Part shown: piece after piece, positions 55,207-64,000 of the stretch | Position numbering within the stretch: position 1 is the stretch's first letter | How the letters are laid out: the number at the start of each line of letters is the position of its first letter | Assembly: GCA_019279435.1 (NCBI GenBank) | Contig: JAAALK010000288.1 | Location: 53,805,624 to 53,869,623, forward strand | Length of the DNA: 64,000 bases | Reading direction: 5' to 3' | DNA from: Zizania palustris | Lineage: Eukaryota > Streptophyta > Magnoliopsida > Poales > Poaceae | Program-made: the position numbers and the translations under genes | The notes under the pieces: generated by a model | What the model was told of the DNA's origin: nothing | The model's input: only the letters and a program-made list of their open reading frames with translations | Databases searched by the model: none

Positions 55207-57600
55207 GAAACATTCCAAGCACTACCACATCGGCGACAGGTACATCGACTACATCTACATCAATGGGACCCTCGATGCCGATGGATACTGTGGGGAGCGC
55301 GGATATCGATGACAACAACATCATCGTCCCCACCCCCGACGATCTCTCCGAGGAGGATAGGGCAGAGATGAAGGACAAGATGGAGGGACTACGTGCTCTC
55401 CTGCTTGGGTGCTTCACCAAGACCCGTCGGGGCTTCGTCAAGCGCAACATCAACATCCCCGACTTCTTCAGGAGTAAGGTAACACCATCGTCCCCTCAGC
55501 TATCCTCTCAGGACATCAAGCAAGAGATAGACGCCTTAGTTGAGCAAGCCATTAGCTCTACCATTGCAAATCACGTTGAGGCCATAGTCGACTCTAGAAT
55601 GGAGGTGTTGTTCAAGAGATTTCGCTTTTCCAAGGCCGCTTCTCTGACTCTGATCATAAGTGTACCCCTTGTTCATCGCATTTACAGTAGAACCAACAGG
55701 AGTACCAAAAAAGCCATCACATCTCTGGCTTCATCATGCATGGCCGAGAACTTGTATGGCTCTATCAGCGTGTGCCAGCGTCAGCAGCTGGCAATAGTTT
55801 GTCAGACCGGCAATCAGGCCAGTTAGACAGGCTACCACACCTTCGGTTAGATCGGCCTCATGGCTAGTCAGACTGCCCCTGCCACATATTATGCGCCACC
55901 ACCACCCGTGCCTACGCTACCTTTTTCCACTTTTCCTACATCTCTTGCTCATGGTCATCCATACAGACCGGAGCACATCCTCATCATGAGCCAGCACAAG
56001 AGGAGGAGTCGCATGGCTGACATGATGATATACCACTGCATGTCGTGTCCCTGCACGAGAGGCACATGTAGGAAGGAGGTGTAGATGATATCGAGGAGTG
56101 AATTCTCGTAGTGTTTAGAGAGTGTGCGGGTTGCACACCTAGGGGTCGAGTTAGGGTTTACCACAAGCCATACCCGACCACTTCGACACGATCCTGTACC
56201 CACGTGGCTTTAGGGTTCCCCAATTTTAGAAATTTGATGGTGAAGGTAGTAAGAGCACCCTAGATCACATAGGCCAATTCCTAGCGTAGCGTGGCGAGGC
56301 TAGTGGGTCGGATGCATTGAAGCTTCGAATATTTTATTTGTCACTTTCCGGCACCACTTTCACTTGGTTTTCGACGTTACCGCCGAACTCCGTTTAGACT
56401 TGGGCCCAGTTAGAGCAGAAGTTCCACGACTACTTTCTCACTGGGGAAAATGAACTTAGGCTTTCACATTTGACATCGGTTAGGAAGAAGGCTAGTGAGA
56501 GTGTCTCTGAGTACATTAAGCGCTTTAAGGACACTAGAAACCTATGTTTTACCCTGAACATTTTTGACAGAGACTTGGCCGACCTAGCTTTTAACGGTTT
56601 GCACTCCGAGCTTAAGGAGAAGCTAGATGTCCAAGATTTATTTGAAGTTAGTCAAGTTCTACAAAAGGCTCTAGTTTAGGAAAGCTGATCCAAAAGTAGA
56701 AAATTCACTAAGGCTTTTAACAAGCCCAAGGTCGAGGTGCACATCATGGAGCACTCCAATGAGGAATCATTGGAGAGCGAGGATGACTCGGCCGATATGG
56801 ACATCGCAGAGTGTACTTGGCCTAGCAAGGCCAAGCCCATCACTTGCTCTGAGTTACGGTCATCTCCCACCAAGAGTCGGCCCAGTGTGGTGAAGTATTC
56901 TTTTGACGTGACCATATGCGACATAATATTTGATTTTTTGTTGAAGAGCAAGCTTATCAGAATACCAAAGGGTCACGTCATCTCGACTGCCGACGACTTG
57001 AAGAAGCGAGCTTACTGTAAGTGGCATGATTCTCATTCCCATTCTACTAATGATTGCAATATTTTTCATCGACAAGTTCAATCGTCCATAGAAGAAGGAT
57101 GATTAAAGTTGGATGCAAATTCTAAAATGAAGCTCGACCAGGATCCCTTTACTGTGAACACTATTAATCATTATGGAAAGAATGTGCTGATTCGGCCCGA
57201 GAAGGCTGGGTCGGCTAAGGGGAAGGAGGTCGTGATCAGAGAACCATGCGCACACATGCTCGTGCCAAAGAACCCTGAGGTAGGAGTGTGGAAAGTGAAT
57301 ACCCACGCGCCATCTTCGGCTGTGACCTGCAAGAAGCCATAGGTGACATGTGACATGTTGTTGCAAAAACACAAGAAGAGGGCTCAGAAGGCGAACACTC
57401 GGCCAAGATCTCGAGTGAGGCCGAACCGTCCTTAGAAGAGTAGGTTCGGCCCATGATGGGAAATACCACTAGAGCCACATTTTCCTCCACCACCATATCA
57501 CTTGAACATGGCAAATGGACTCCATGCTACTTTCCACCTCTTGGGTATCGTACTCCATTCGTGTCCTCCGAGTTTTATAACCTACAGAATCAAATGAGTG
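55195..57600 (+). pseudogene. Tat-like gag, several frames
   Basis: The first open part (55122-55826, real from ~55195) has a Thr/Ser-rich N-terminus, an acidic helix (DDLSEEDRAEMKDKMEGLR) and a helical stretch (IKQEIDALVEQAISSTI). A Pro/Tyr-rich region follows (55860-55950). The capsid-like core is read around 56230-56690 (TFTWFSTLPPNSV, then ASESVSEYIKRFKDTRNLC and ADLAFNGLHSELKEKLD). The nucleocapsid-like part (56737-57102) ends with YCKWHDSHSHSTNDCNIF, a Cys/His motif of Tat gags. Stops lie at about 56397, 56677 and 57100. After 57109 a Lys-rich tail continues to ~57430. Confidence 0.82.
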
Positions 57601-57796
57601 ATACATGAGGCGACGATTATCCGTTGCACCCCGAGGACATCGGAGGAGGTGTCCGAGGCCATCGTCATCAAGGTGGGGTCCCAAGATGTCCCAATCCCTA
57701 AGGGAACCCCCTCGGAGCAAACAGAGGTGAGCCGCAGAAGGTGGCTGGGAAGGGGCCAGTTGGTCTGATCGCAGAAATAGGGACGAGTAGACTGCC

Positions 57797-57890
57797 CTCA
57801 ATACCCTGGTCTGACCGGATTATTGTGGCCGGTCCGACCGACAGAGCCTGGTCAGACCGGCGCAATAGGACCGGTCCGACCGATAAGGTA
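57797..57890 (+). repeat. GGTC/GACC quasi-palindromic repeats in the gag-protease linker
   Basis: Variants of GGTCTGACCGG and CCGGTCCGACCGA recur every ~25 bp. The same motif family occurs in the LTR pieces at 29930-30010 and 50030-50110 and around 55800. Confidence 0.75.
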
Positions 57891-57980
57891 CATGAGTAGA
57901 ATTCCGCTAAACACAAAAATGTTGAGGCTGATCCGGGTGCTACCCATACGGCCAAGAATTCTAGGAGTAAATTTGTCACC

Positions 57981-58848
57981 CCTGGCATGAAGCCACAACC
58001 TTCATGGGCACCCCAAAGTATGACTAAATCACAAAAGATGCGGCTACAATGTCTTCCAGCCTAGGAGATGCGTGAGAAGAAGGCCGAGGACGAGCAGGAT
58101 GCCATTGTTGAGGAGATCCATCCCTGACTAGTGATGAAGCAGGTTTGGAAGCCCAAGCCTGTTGCCGTAAACAACCCGGCTCCCACTACAAGTGATGACG
58201 AGGATGATCTGATGGATGACGACTACACGCCCATCTCTGAGGGACCCCTTCCTCAGTCGATGGATGTAAACATTGTCATGCTTCCTACTGAGTTTTCTCT
58301 ACCACAGGACGAGGCCGAGGTCGCTCAACTGAGCCTCGGCCCATGAGAGGCCATTTTTGAGAAGGCTAAGGATATGGATCATCACCTAAAGCCTCTCTAC
58401 GTCAAGGGGCATGTCGACAGGAAGCTGATCTTGAGGATTCTTGTAGACAGACGTGCCACTGTTAACCTGATGTCGTACTCTCTGTTGAAGAAGCTCGACG
58501 GAAATGAAGATGACCTGATGAAGACTAACTTGACGGTCAACGGCTTCAACGGAGAGAGCTCCGAGACCAAGGGAGTACTTTCTTTGGAGCTGATGGCGGG
58601 CAACAAGACGCTGCCGACAACATTCTTCATCATCGATGTGCAAGGTAATTATAGTGTACTACTTGGACGTGAATGGATCCATGCCAATTGTTGTATTCCA
58701 TCTACTTTGCACCAGTGTTTGATTTAGTGGGACGGTGATGATGTAGAAGTCGTACCAGCTGACACTTCGACCCAGGTTGCTTTGGCCAATGTGTCTATTG
58801 ACACCGTCCATGATAATGTAGAATTTTTGTCAGGTATAGATCTCTTAG
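57981..58848 (+). pseudogene. Tat-like protease, active site altered
   Basis: The linker and acidic segment (58131-58346, FSLPQDEAEVAQLSLGP) match the copy at 12724. The protease (58374-58727) shows NLMSYSLLKKLDGNEDD, NGFNGESSETKG and VLLGREWIHANC. The active site reads VDRRAT where the relative at 13100 has VDGGAT, so catalysis is lost. There are stops at ~58345 (TGA) and 58725 (TAG). The reading is cut at FLSGIDLL by the element starting at 58849; the relatives continue SGRDLSDYDF. Confidence 0.87.
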
Positions 58849-59429
58849 TGTTGGAGCAGTGAACTAAACCAACAGGTTTGAGAATGTGTGTGTAATGAGA
58901 GGCTAAGCTCAAAGCTGTATTCTTGGATCTTGTGTCCCTTACAATAGGGGGAAGGGAAGTATTTATAGAGGAGCACGATTGGGGGTCTGATACTTCCAAA
59001 ATCCTCCTGGCAGTAGCACTGCCAAACACAGGCCTATAGTACAAACAAGAATGGCAGCCACATAGTACCGACAAAAGTGTAACCCTGACAGCGTATCAGC
59101 CGTTCTTGGCATTGCAGCAGCGCTAGACGCTGCGCAGACGATCGTGATCCTGTCCCCAGACCACTTTGACCAAACTAGTCCCTGGTCTTTTCTCCTGGTG
59201 TCAGACCCCTCGCACCTACCGGGGACTTGACTCCAGTCTCCTGCCTGATTCGTTACTCCGAGGCCCCTCTTGCCTGCTTCATAGCCTCTGGAGGCCTCAG
59301 GCCTCCGGTCTTTAGGTCCTCCGACACCTCCGGAAGGGGGCGTCTGGCCTCTGGCTAAAAAAGCCCTTCCTTCGAACAACGCTCCCCTCCTTCATGCTCC
59401 TAATCTCTGTCGGGATTATCTCCCCAACA
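58849..59429 (-). repeat. 3' LTR of the minus-strand gene-carrying element
   Basis: On the minus strand it starts TGTTGGGGAGATAATCCC and ends CACTGCTCCAACA, 581 bp. The minus-strand TATA box is at 58960-58967. It is shorter than, and a different family from, the LTR at 30200-31356, although the first bases and the adjacent purine motif agree. Confidence 0.88.
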
Positions 59430-60036
59430 ATAGCCCCTCGCTTCTTTCTACTCGAAGGGCCTGCACGTAAAAAAGGAAAGAAGCGCACAAGATAATACTG
59501 ATGGTTAATCCTATAGGAAATCAACTCACGGTGAGACCCAGGGCGCTTGCAGCGAATCGACTATCCGCTTCGAATGCTTCGGAGGTACTCCGAAGCCTTG
59601 GGGGCGCTCCGAAGCTCTGGAGCCCAGGGTTGTCCTCGGAGCAGCTCCGATGCGCTCGATGTGTGTCGGTGCAGCTGAAGACTTGGCTGACGGCCTCAAA
59701 GAAACCCCAGGTTGACCGCCGCACGCCGGCCCACGGGAGGAGTTGGACCGGCTGAATTTAATGCGCACTCAGCTTTGACCATCGTGGGCCGGCACGTGGG
59801 AGAGGTGGACCGATGAGACTTTAATGAGACGGCCGCACGCCCGGCGTGCGCAGGCGCGTGGGGGATGGGAATAGGTGGGGCACCAAACAGACCGAGCGAC
59901 CACTGTGCACGCATAAATACTCCCTGCTGGCCAACTGATCTCCTCCTGCTCGGCTAATCCAAACCTCAAAGAGTCACAGTTGCCACCTCCATCTTCCAAG
60001 TTCTCTGCCGCCTTCGCTTCACCGTCGCCTTCAAGC
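59430..60036 (+). promoter_or_regulatory. Upstream region of antisense gene copy 3, with TATA-like box
   Basis: Between the LTR and the ATG at 60037 lie ~600 bp without coding motifs. CATAAATA at 59912-59919 (within GCATAAATACTCC) is at the same place relative to the ATG (~118 bp) as the TATA boxes of copies 1 and 2. The open frames at 59500-59900 are G+C-driven accidents. Confidence 0.6.
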
Positions 60037-63014
60037 ATGTTAGAGAGGAGTGCTCCCGTGGCAGCGGTCGATCCCTGATTCCTACAGCGCCAAGTAGCGG
60101 TAGCGGTAGCTGCGGCAATGGCCCCTAGCTCATCCGAAACTCGCGATCCCCGTGAGCTTCGCCCGACATCAGGGAGGTTTCGGGAGCAAACCCTATAGCT
60201 GGGGAAGTCGGCGTGCTAGGCCGAATCCATTGAGCTAGCAACTCGGCTCTGCCTCGGTCCCGGCGTGGAGGCTAGGAAGTCGGGCCTGGAGACCATCCCC
60301 AAGCCGCACAAAGGAGAAGCCGTCGTCTTTGAGGCGTTCTTCGACGCAGGGCTGGGGTTCCTAGCTTCGGAGCTCCTGGCAGGGGTCCTTGATGCCTTCC
60401 ACCTCGAGCTGCCCCATCTATCTCCGAACGTCGTGGCCCACCTCTCCATCTTCGAATAAGCCATGCGTGCGGAGGGTTGCGAGGGCCGAGCAGAGGTCTT
60501 CGGTCAAATGCATGAGGATCTCTGTCAACGAAAGAAGAAGGAGGGCCTAGTACAGGCTTACGACAGCATCAACATCCTGCTTCGGAAGAGGTATGCCGAC
60601 TCCTTTCCCGCGAAAGCCATCAATGAGCGGTGGTATTCCTAGTGGATACACCGTTGGTTCTATGTCCGAGTCGGGCTGAACTCCGGACTCGCTGGACCTC
60701 CGCGCCACATCTGGTTCCAGAGGGAGGCCTCCATCGAAGCCAACGCTGGCTCGATTTCCGCTCGTATCTGGCTCCTCCAAATTGTCACCCGCCGGATGAG
60801 CATGTGGGACCTGACGGAGGAGTTCGTCATGCTCGAGATACCACCTCTAAAGAAGGAGTGGCCGGCGTCACTTCAGAGCGCCAAAGACGAGTCCTCGATG
60901 GAGCTTTCCAACCGGCTAGGTTCGACCGCTTTCTTTTCCTCCGATCAAACTCCTTATGACTTCGACCGCAGGGTTTAGGAGTGCTAAAACGTCTAACCTC
61001 ACTACAGGGTCACTTGTCGCCAAGACCCCAGATGAAGTAGCCCGGATCTTCGAGAAGATACTCGGGGCTCCTACTCCGGCCGAATACAAGCGGAGGATGG
61101 AGCTCGTAGGGTCCTGGGAGCGATTCAATCGCATATGGGATGCGCTCGATCTCTCCCCACCACCTCTCCCAGAGAGGGAAGCCTTATGCCCGGCTTCGAA
61201 GAAGTGGGCGGTGGATCTCGACGCTGGGGAGTCTTTGAGGTGCCCTCCGAAGAAGAAGAAGATCGTGAAGGGTCCCAAGTGACTCTCTCCGGCTCGCTCC
61301 TCCGCTTCTAACTCTGAAGGGGGCTCCTGTAGCGGGGGAGCAGGAACGGAGCCGGACGACTCCCTGGCGAACCCCGACCCATCCCAGGCTGAACAACCGG
61401 TCCCCAGCGGCGCTACTGACGAAGGGGTACCGGCTTCATTGAGCCCACAGCAGCTCGCTCCGTGGATCAGACAGGAGGCGCCCAGCATGGGAGTAGCGAT
61501 ATCTCCCCGGTCTACCGCCAGCTCCCGCAGAAGTCAGGAAACCGATAGTCTGGACCTAGGGGGGTTGGCCGACCCCTTGGGGGCAGTGGAGGGGAGTGCC
61601 AATGCGGAGGCTGAATTAGCTGCAACGCTGGTCGGCTCCCCGATAAACTCAATGGATGACCTTTTCTACCGGCCCGACACTCCCGTAGGCGTCCGGTCTT
61701 CAGATCCCCCGACTGAGGTCGCACGTGAAGGTATGAAGCCTCACTCTGATCCCCTATCCGAGTATCTTTGCTTACCTTGCTCCTGATTATCTTACTTCGC
61801 CCTTGTGCAGGCACTTCCACTGGGCCCAGTCCCGTCGCATGTGCCCTCCGGAGGTGCCGCCGATGTGAGAACTGAAGCCCCTGTGGATGCGGTGGAGGCG
61901 TCGGAGTTGGACGGCGAGGCGGAGTCGGAGGAAGCGTCGGAGGGAGCCTCGGGGGAGGCCACTCGGGAGACCGAGGTCTGTCCCCCTACAGACCCGAGGC
62001 GTGCCCGCTCCTACGTGCCCCTCCTGGTTCCCTTCCTAGAGAGCGGCCAAGACTTCATGGCAAAGACTGCTCCCCTCCACAACTCCTATCTACGCCTGAG
62101 GGAGACCGAGCTAATATTGGAGATCGGCCAGGTGGATGGCTCCGTCCTCGGCCGGGCTATCGAGAGCGCTGCGAGTCAGGTATGCCTTCGGGATGGTCCC
62201 GGACGAGCCCCTAGCACCTTCCTCACTTTTGACTTACTTCCTGCTTCTTCGTGCGCAGATAGTCGCACTGGCATAGGGGTCACTGCTGTCCCTTCTCTCT
62301 GAATGGAGTCGCCATGAGCGTGATGCTTTGGAGCTCATGGGACGCGTCGAGGCCGCCGAGAAGGTAGCCCAGGTGCGCACGGCCGAGGCTAACCGGCTTC
62401 GAATGCTGGAGTCAGAGGTCGTGGGCCTCCACACCCAGGCCACTAGAACCGAAGAGCTCCAAGCTCAAGTCACAGAGATCGGTGTCCTCAAGGCCCAAGT
62501 TGCTGAGTTGGATGGACTCCGAGCCCGAGCAGCCGAAGCGGACAAGCTTAAGGTTGAGGTCGACACCTTCTGGGCCCAGATCATGGAGGTGGAGGGGCTC
62601 CAAGCCCGGGCTAGTGAAGTGGACAAGCTCAAGGCCGAGGTTTTCACCCTACAAGCCCAGGTCTCCAAGATGGAGGAGCTCCGGGAGAAGATCGCTGACG
62701 CGGAGATCCAGAAAATCCAGGGGCTCAAACTCAAGCGGACTGTCATGGATCTCCTGGCCCAGAATGAAGCGGCGGCCGAGGCGCTGGCCCAGGGGGAGAA
62801 GACCGCGGCTGACACCGTGGTGTCTCTCCGAAGAGTCCTAGAGCATTTCAGCATGGGGTGCGTGACCTTCGACGTCGCCCGGGAGCCCCTTAGCCGCCGG
62901 TTGAAGTTCATTCAGGCCGCCGTCCGGCAGATAAGCTCCACCATGTCGATGTATGGGGAGGTGTTGGCCCGGGTGGCTGCCCTTGGCGTACTTCACCAGC
63001 TGGAGGAGCCTAAG
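60037..63014 (+). pseudogene. Antisense passenger gene, copy 3 (decayed, 3' end deleted)
   Basis: The Ala/Gln-rich start (LQRQVAVAVAAAMA) and the Transposase_28-like domain (EAVVFEAFFDAGLGF ... AKAINERWY) align with copies 1 and 2 but contain several stops (for example ~60070, 60196 and 60457). Introns recur at the same sites: about 60920-61007, 61731-61810 (GTATGA...TGCAG) and 62180-62258 (GTATGC...GCGCAG). Exon 4 (62259 onward) has a strong heptad coiled coil of repeated (E)LQAQV/DKLKAEV units and then the conserved SLRRVLEHF ... LGVLHQL segment. The gene is cut at ~63015, where antisense integrase sequence begins; exon 5 is gone. It is clearly richer in G+C than the other two copies. Function unknown. 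Confidence 0.76.
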
Positions 63015-64000
63015 TGGAGAGTCTTTCTAGTGAGGGCTCGAGGGGCTAAGTGGCTACCACACAAGCCCTTCTGTATCTCTCGGAGTATCTGCTGTCCGTC
63101 GGTACGAGAGATGCACCGAAGCAGCGGAGAACAGACACCTGACTTGTAGAGTACTCCGTTAATGATCTGATAAGATCTTGCGTGGAGCTGAAGCTATGCC
63201 AGCTCCGTACCAGGCTTGATTTCCACTTCGCCTTTGAGTAGCCGCGGGATGGGCTCCCACGAATCATCATCAACCGTACAAAGGACCTCGGCTGGCTTAG
63301 GGGACACCGGAGAACCTGCCGATACTTGGGTCAGTGTGTCTCCTCGGAGAGATGCCGATGGCTTGGCAAGCTCTTCGAAGAAAGTGGTGGGAGGAAGGGC
63401 TTGACCGCCTGCACCAGCCTTAGCGAGGACATCAGCCTGGCAATTTTCACTCCTTGGGATGCTTTGGACGGAGATTCCCTTGAAAGATGCCTCAAGCTTC
63501 CAAACGGCTTCAAGGTATGCGGCGAGATCAGGATGTCGGGCTTGAAAACTCTTATCTGTGTGCCCGTCCACGACTTTAGAGTCGGTCTTGACAATCACTC
63601 TAGCAGCCCCGAGTGCATGCGCCTTGCGGAGGCCCAGCAGCACTCCTTTATACTCAGCGACGTTGTTTGTAGCTTTAAAATTCAACCGAACGGAGAATAA
63701 TGCTTGTTGACCGGAGGGAGAAACAATCACTACCCCCGTGCCTGCTCTAGAGGCTTGGTAAGCACCATCTGAATAAATAGTCCACACTCCTTCACCGGCT
63801 TCATTAGTAGTGTGGTCGGCCACTGGTGTCCATTTAGCGACAAAATCTGCAAGGATCTGAGACTTAATGGCAGTCCGAGCCACGAAAGTGATGCCAAACG
63901 GAGCAAGTTCTACTGCCCACTTGCCAATTCGCCCGGTAGCATACTTGTTCTGGAACATGTCACCCAAGGATAAGTGGTCAGAATTACTATGTCGTGGGCC
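63015..64000 (-). pseudogene. Tat-type RNase H and integrase N-terminus, minus strand, partial
   Basis: The open frame 63967-63194 begins inside the first RNase H (ATGRIGKWAVELAPFGI) and contains a full plant-type second RNase H: Asp in IYSDGAYQASRAG, Glu in NNVAEYKG, Asp in VKTDSKVV and a fourth acidic residue in NCQADVLAK. After a stop at ~63194 the reading continues (YQIINGVLYKSGVCSPLLRC) into the integrase zinc region (EIQKGLCGSHLAPRAL), where the first His is Gln. It stops at ~63015, joined to exon 4 of the antisense gene. The integrase core is deleted. The upstream pol continues beyond the window. Confidence 0.87.

Larger units (their letters stand above)
55190..58848 (+). mobile_element. 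Tat-like Ty3/gypsy element: primer site, gag and protease
   Basis: After the copia insertion the element continues with a tRNA-complementary site, a gag with stops, a GGTC/GACC-rich linker and a protease closely related to the tandem copies at 5511-18709. Another element (from 58849) interrupts it in the linker after protease. Its 5' LTR is 49899-50339. It shows what the gag-less element at 10391 has lost. Confidence 0.85.
58849..64000 (-). mobile_element. Gene-carrying Tat-type Ty3/gypsy element, minus strand, runs out of window
   Basis: Read on the minus strand: RNase H and the start of integrase (64000-63015), a deletion junction, the antisense gene (plus strand, 60037 to ~63014), and the 3' LTR (59429-58849) preceded by GCGAGGGGCTAT. 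It was inserted after CTTAG (58844-58848), the expected 5-bp duplication; the other side is outside the window. Confidence 0.85.

Noticed and set aside
59501..60038. Overlapping ORFs on both strands upstream of antisense gene copy 3
   Set aside because: High G+C keeps several frames open; position corresponds to the promoter region of the other copies.
1..64000. Host gene, CRISPR array, bacterial operon or rRNA
   Set aside because: No spaced identical repeats, ribosomal signatures or non-transposon protein families were recognised; the features all fit plant LTR retrotransposons.
1..64000. Endogenous pararetrovirus (caulimovirid) sequence
   Set aside because: All reverse transcriptases are next to LTRs and integrase or copia-type RNase H; no movement or coat protein motif was seen.

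Overview
This window looks like plant nuclear DNA, most likely from a monocot and probably a grass. I see no host gene in it. Essentially every stretch I can identify is LTR retrotransposon, mostly broken and nested. The grass call is an inference from the element types: Ty3/gypsy Tat-like elements carrying an extra antisense gene, a Sirevirus-like Ty1/copia element, and a chromovirus-like element primed by initiator-Met tRNA. I cannot name a genus.

Layout. (1) 7-5510: a young Ty3/gypsy element with nearly identical LTRs, an initiator-Met primer binding site, no gag and no reverse-transcriptase core. (2) 5511-18709: two Tat-like copies in tandem sharing one LTR (10391-11796). The left copy carries an inverted solo LTR of the family in (1), with a clean 5-bp duplication. 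The right copy has both LTRs but no gag or visible primer site. (3) 18710-20890: copia fragment, copia LTR and an LTR-like remnant. (4) 20891-29829: a decayed gypsy gag/protease split by a copia element (21725-28051, duplication ATCTA). (5) 29830-50339: pieces of a Tat LTR around a composite block. The block holds a minus-strand Tat-type element with an extra gene (30200-35360), a long copia LTR (35360-38031), a plus-strand Tat-type element with the same extra gene (38032-45770) and a Sirevirus-like fragment (45775-49898). (6) 50345-55189: a minus-strand copia element lacking pol, inserted with duplication GGTGA into the primer-site region of another Tat element, whose gag and protease run 55190-58848. 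(7) 58849-64000: a third gene-carrying Tat-type element, minus strand, running out of the window.

The most interesting system is the extra gene. Three elements carry, between pol and the 3' LTR and antisense to the retroelement, a gene with its own TATA box and up to five exons. Its intron positions match between copies. The protein has an Ala-rich start, a domain resembling the plant 'putative gypsy type transposon' family (Pfam Transposase_28, by eye), an acidic middle and a long coiled coil. Being antisense would let its introns survive a retroelement RNA cycle. A second surprise is that the LTR of one Ty3/gypsy element shares its last ~600 bp with the LTR of a Ty1/copia element in the same window.

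All coding regions are fragments or carry stops or frameshifts, though a few domains (two integrase cores, one reverse transcriptase) remain open and keep their catalytic residues. All calls were made by eye, without alignments or database searches.
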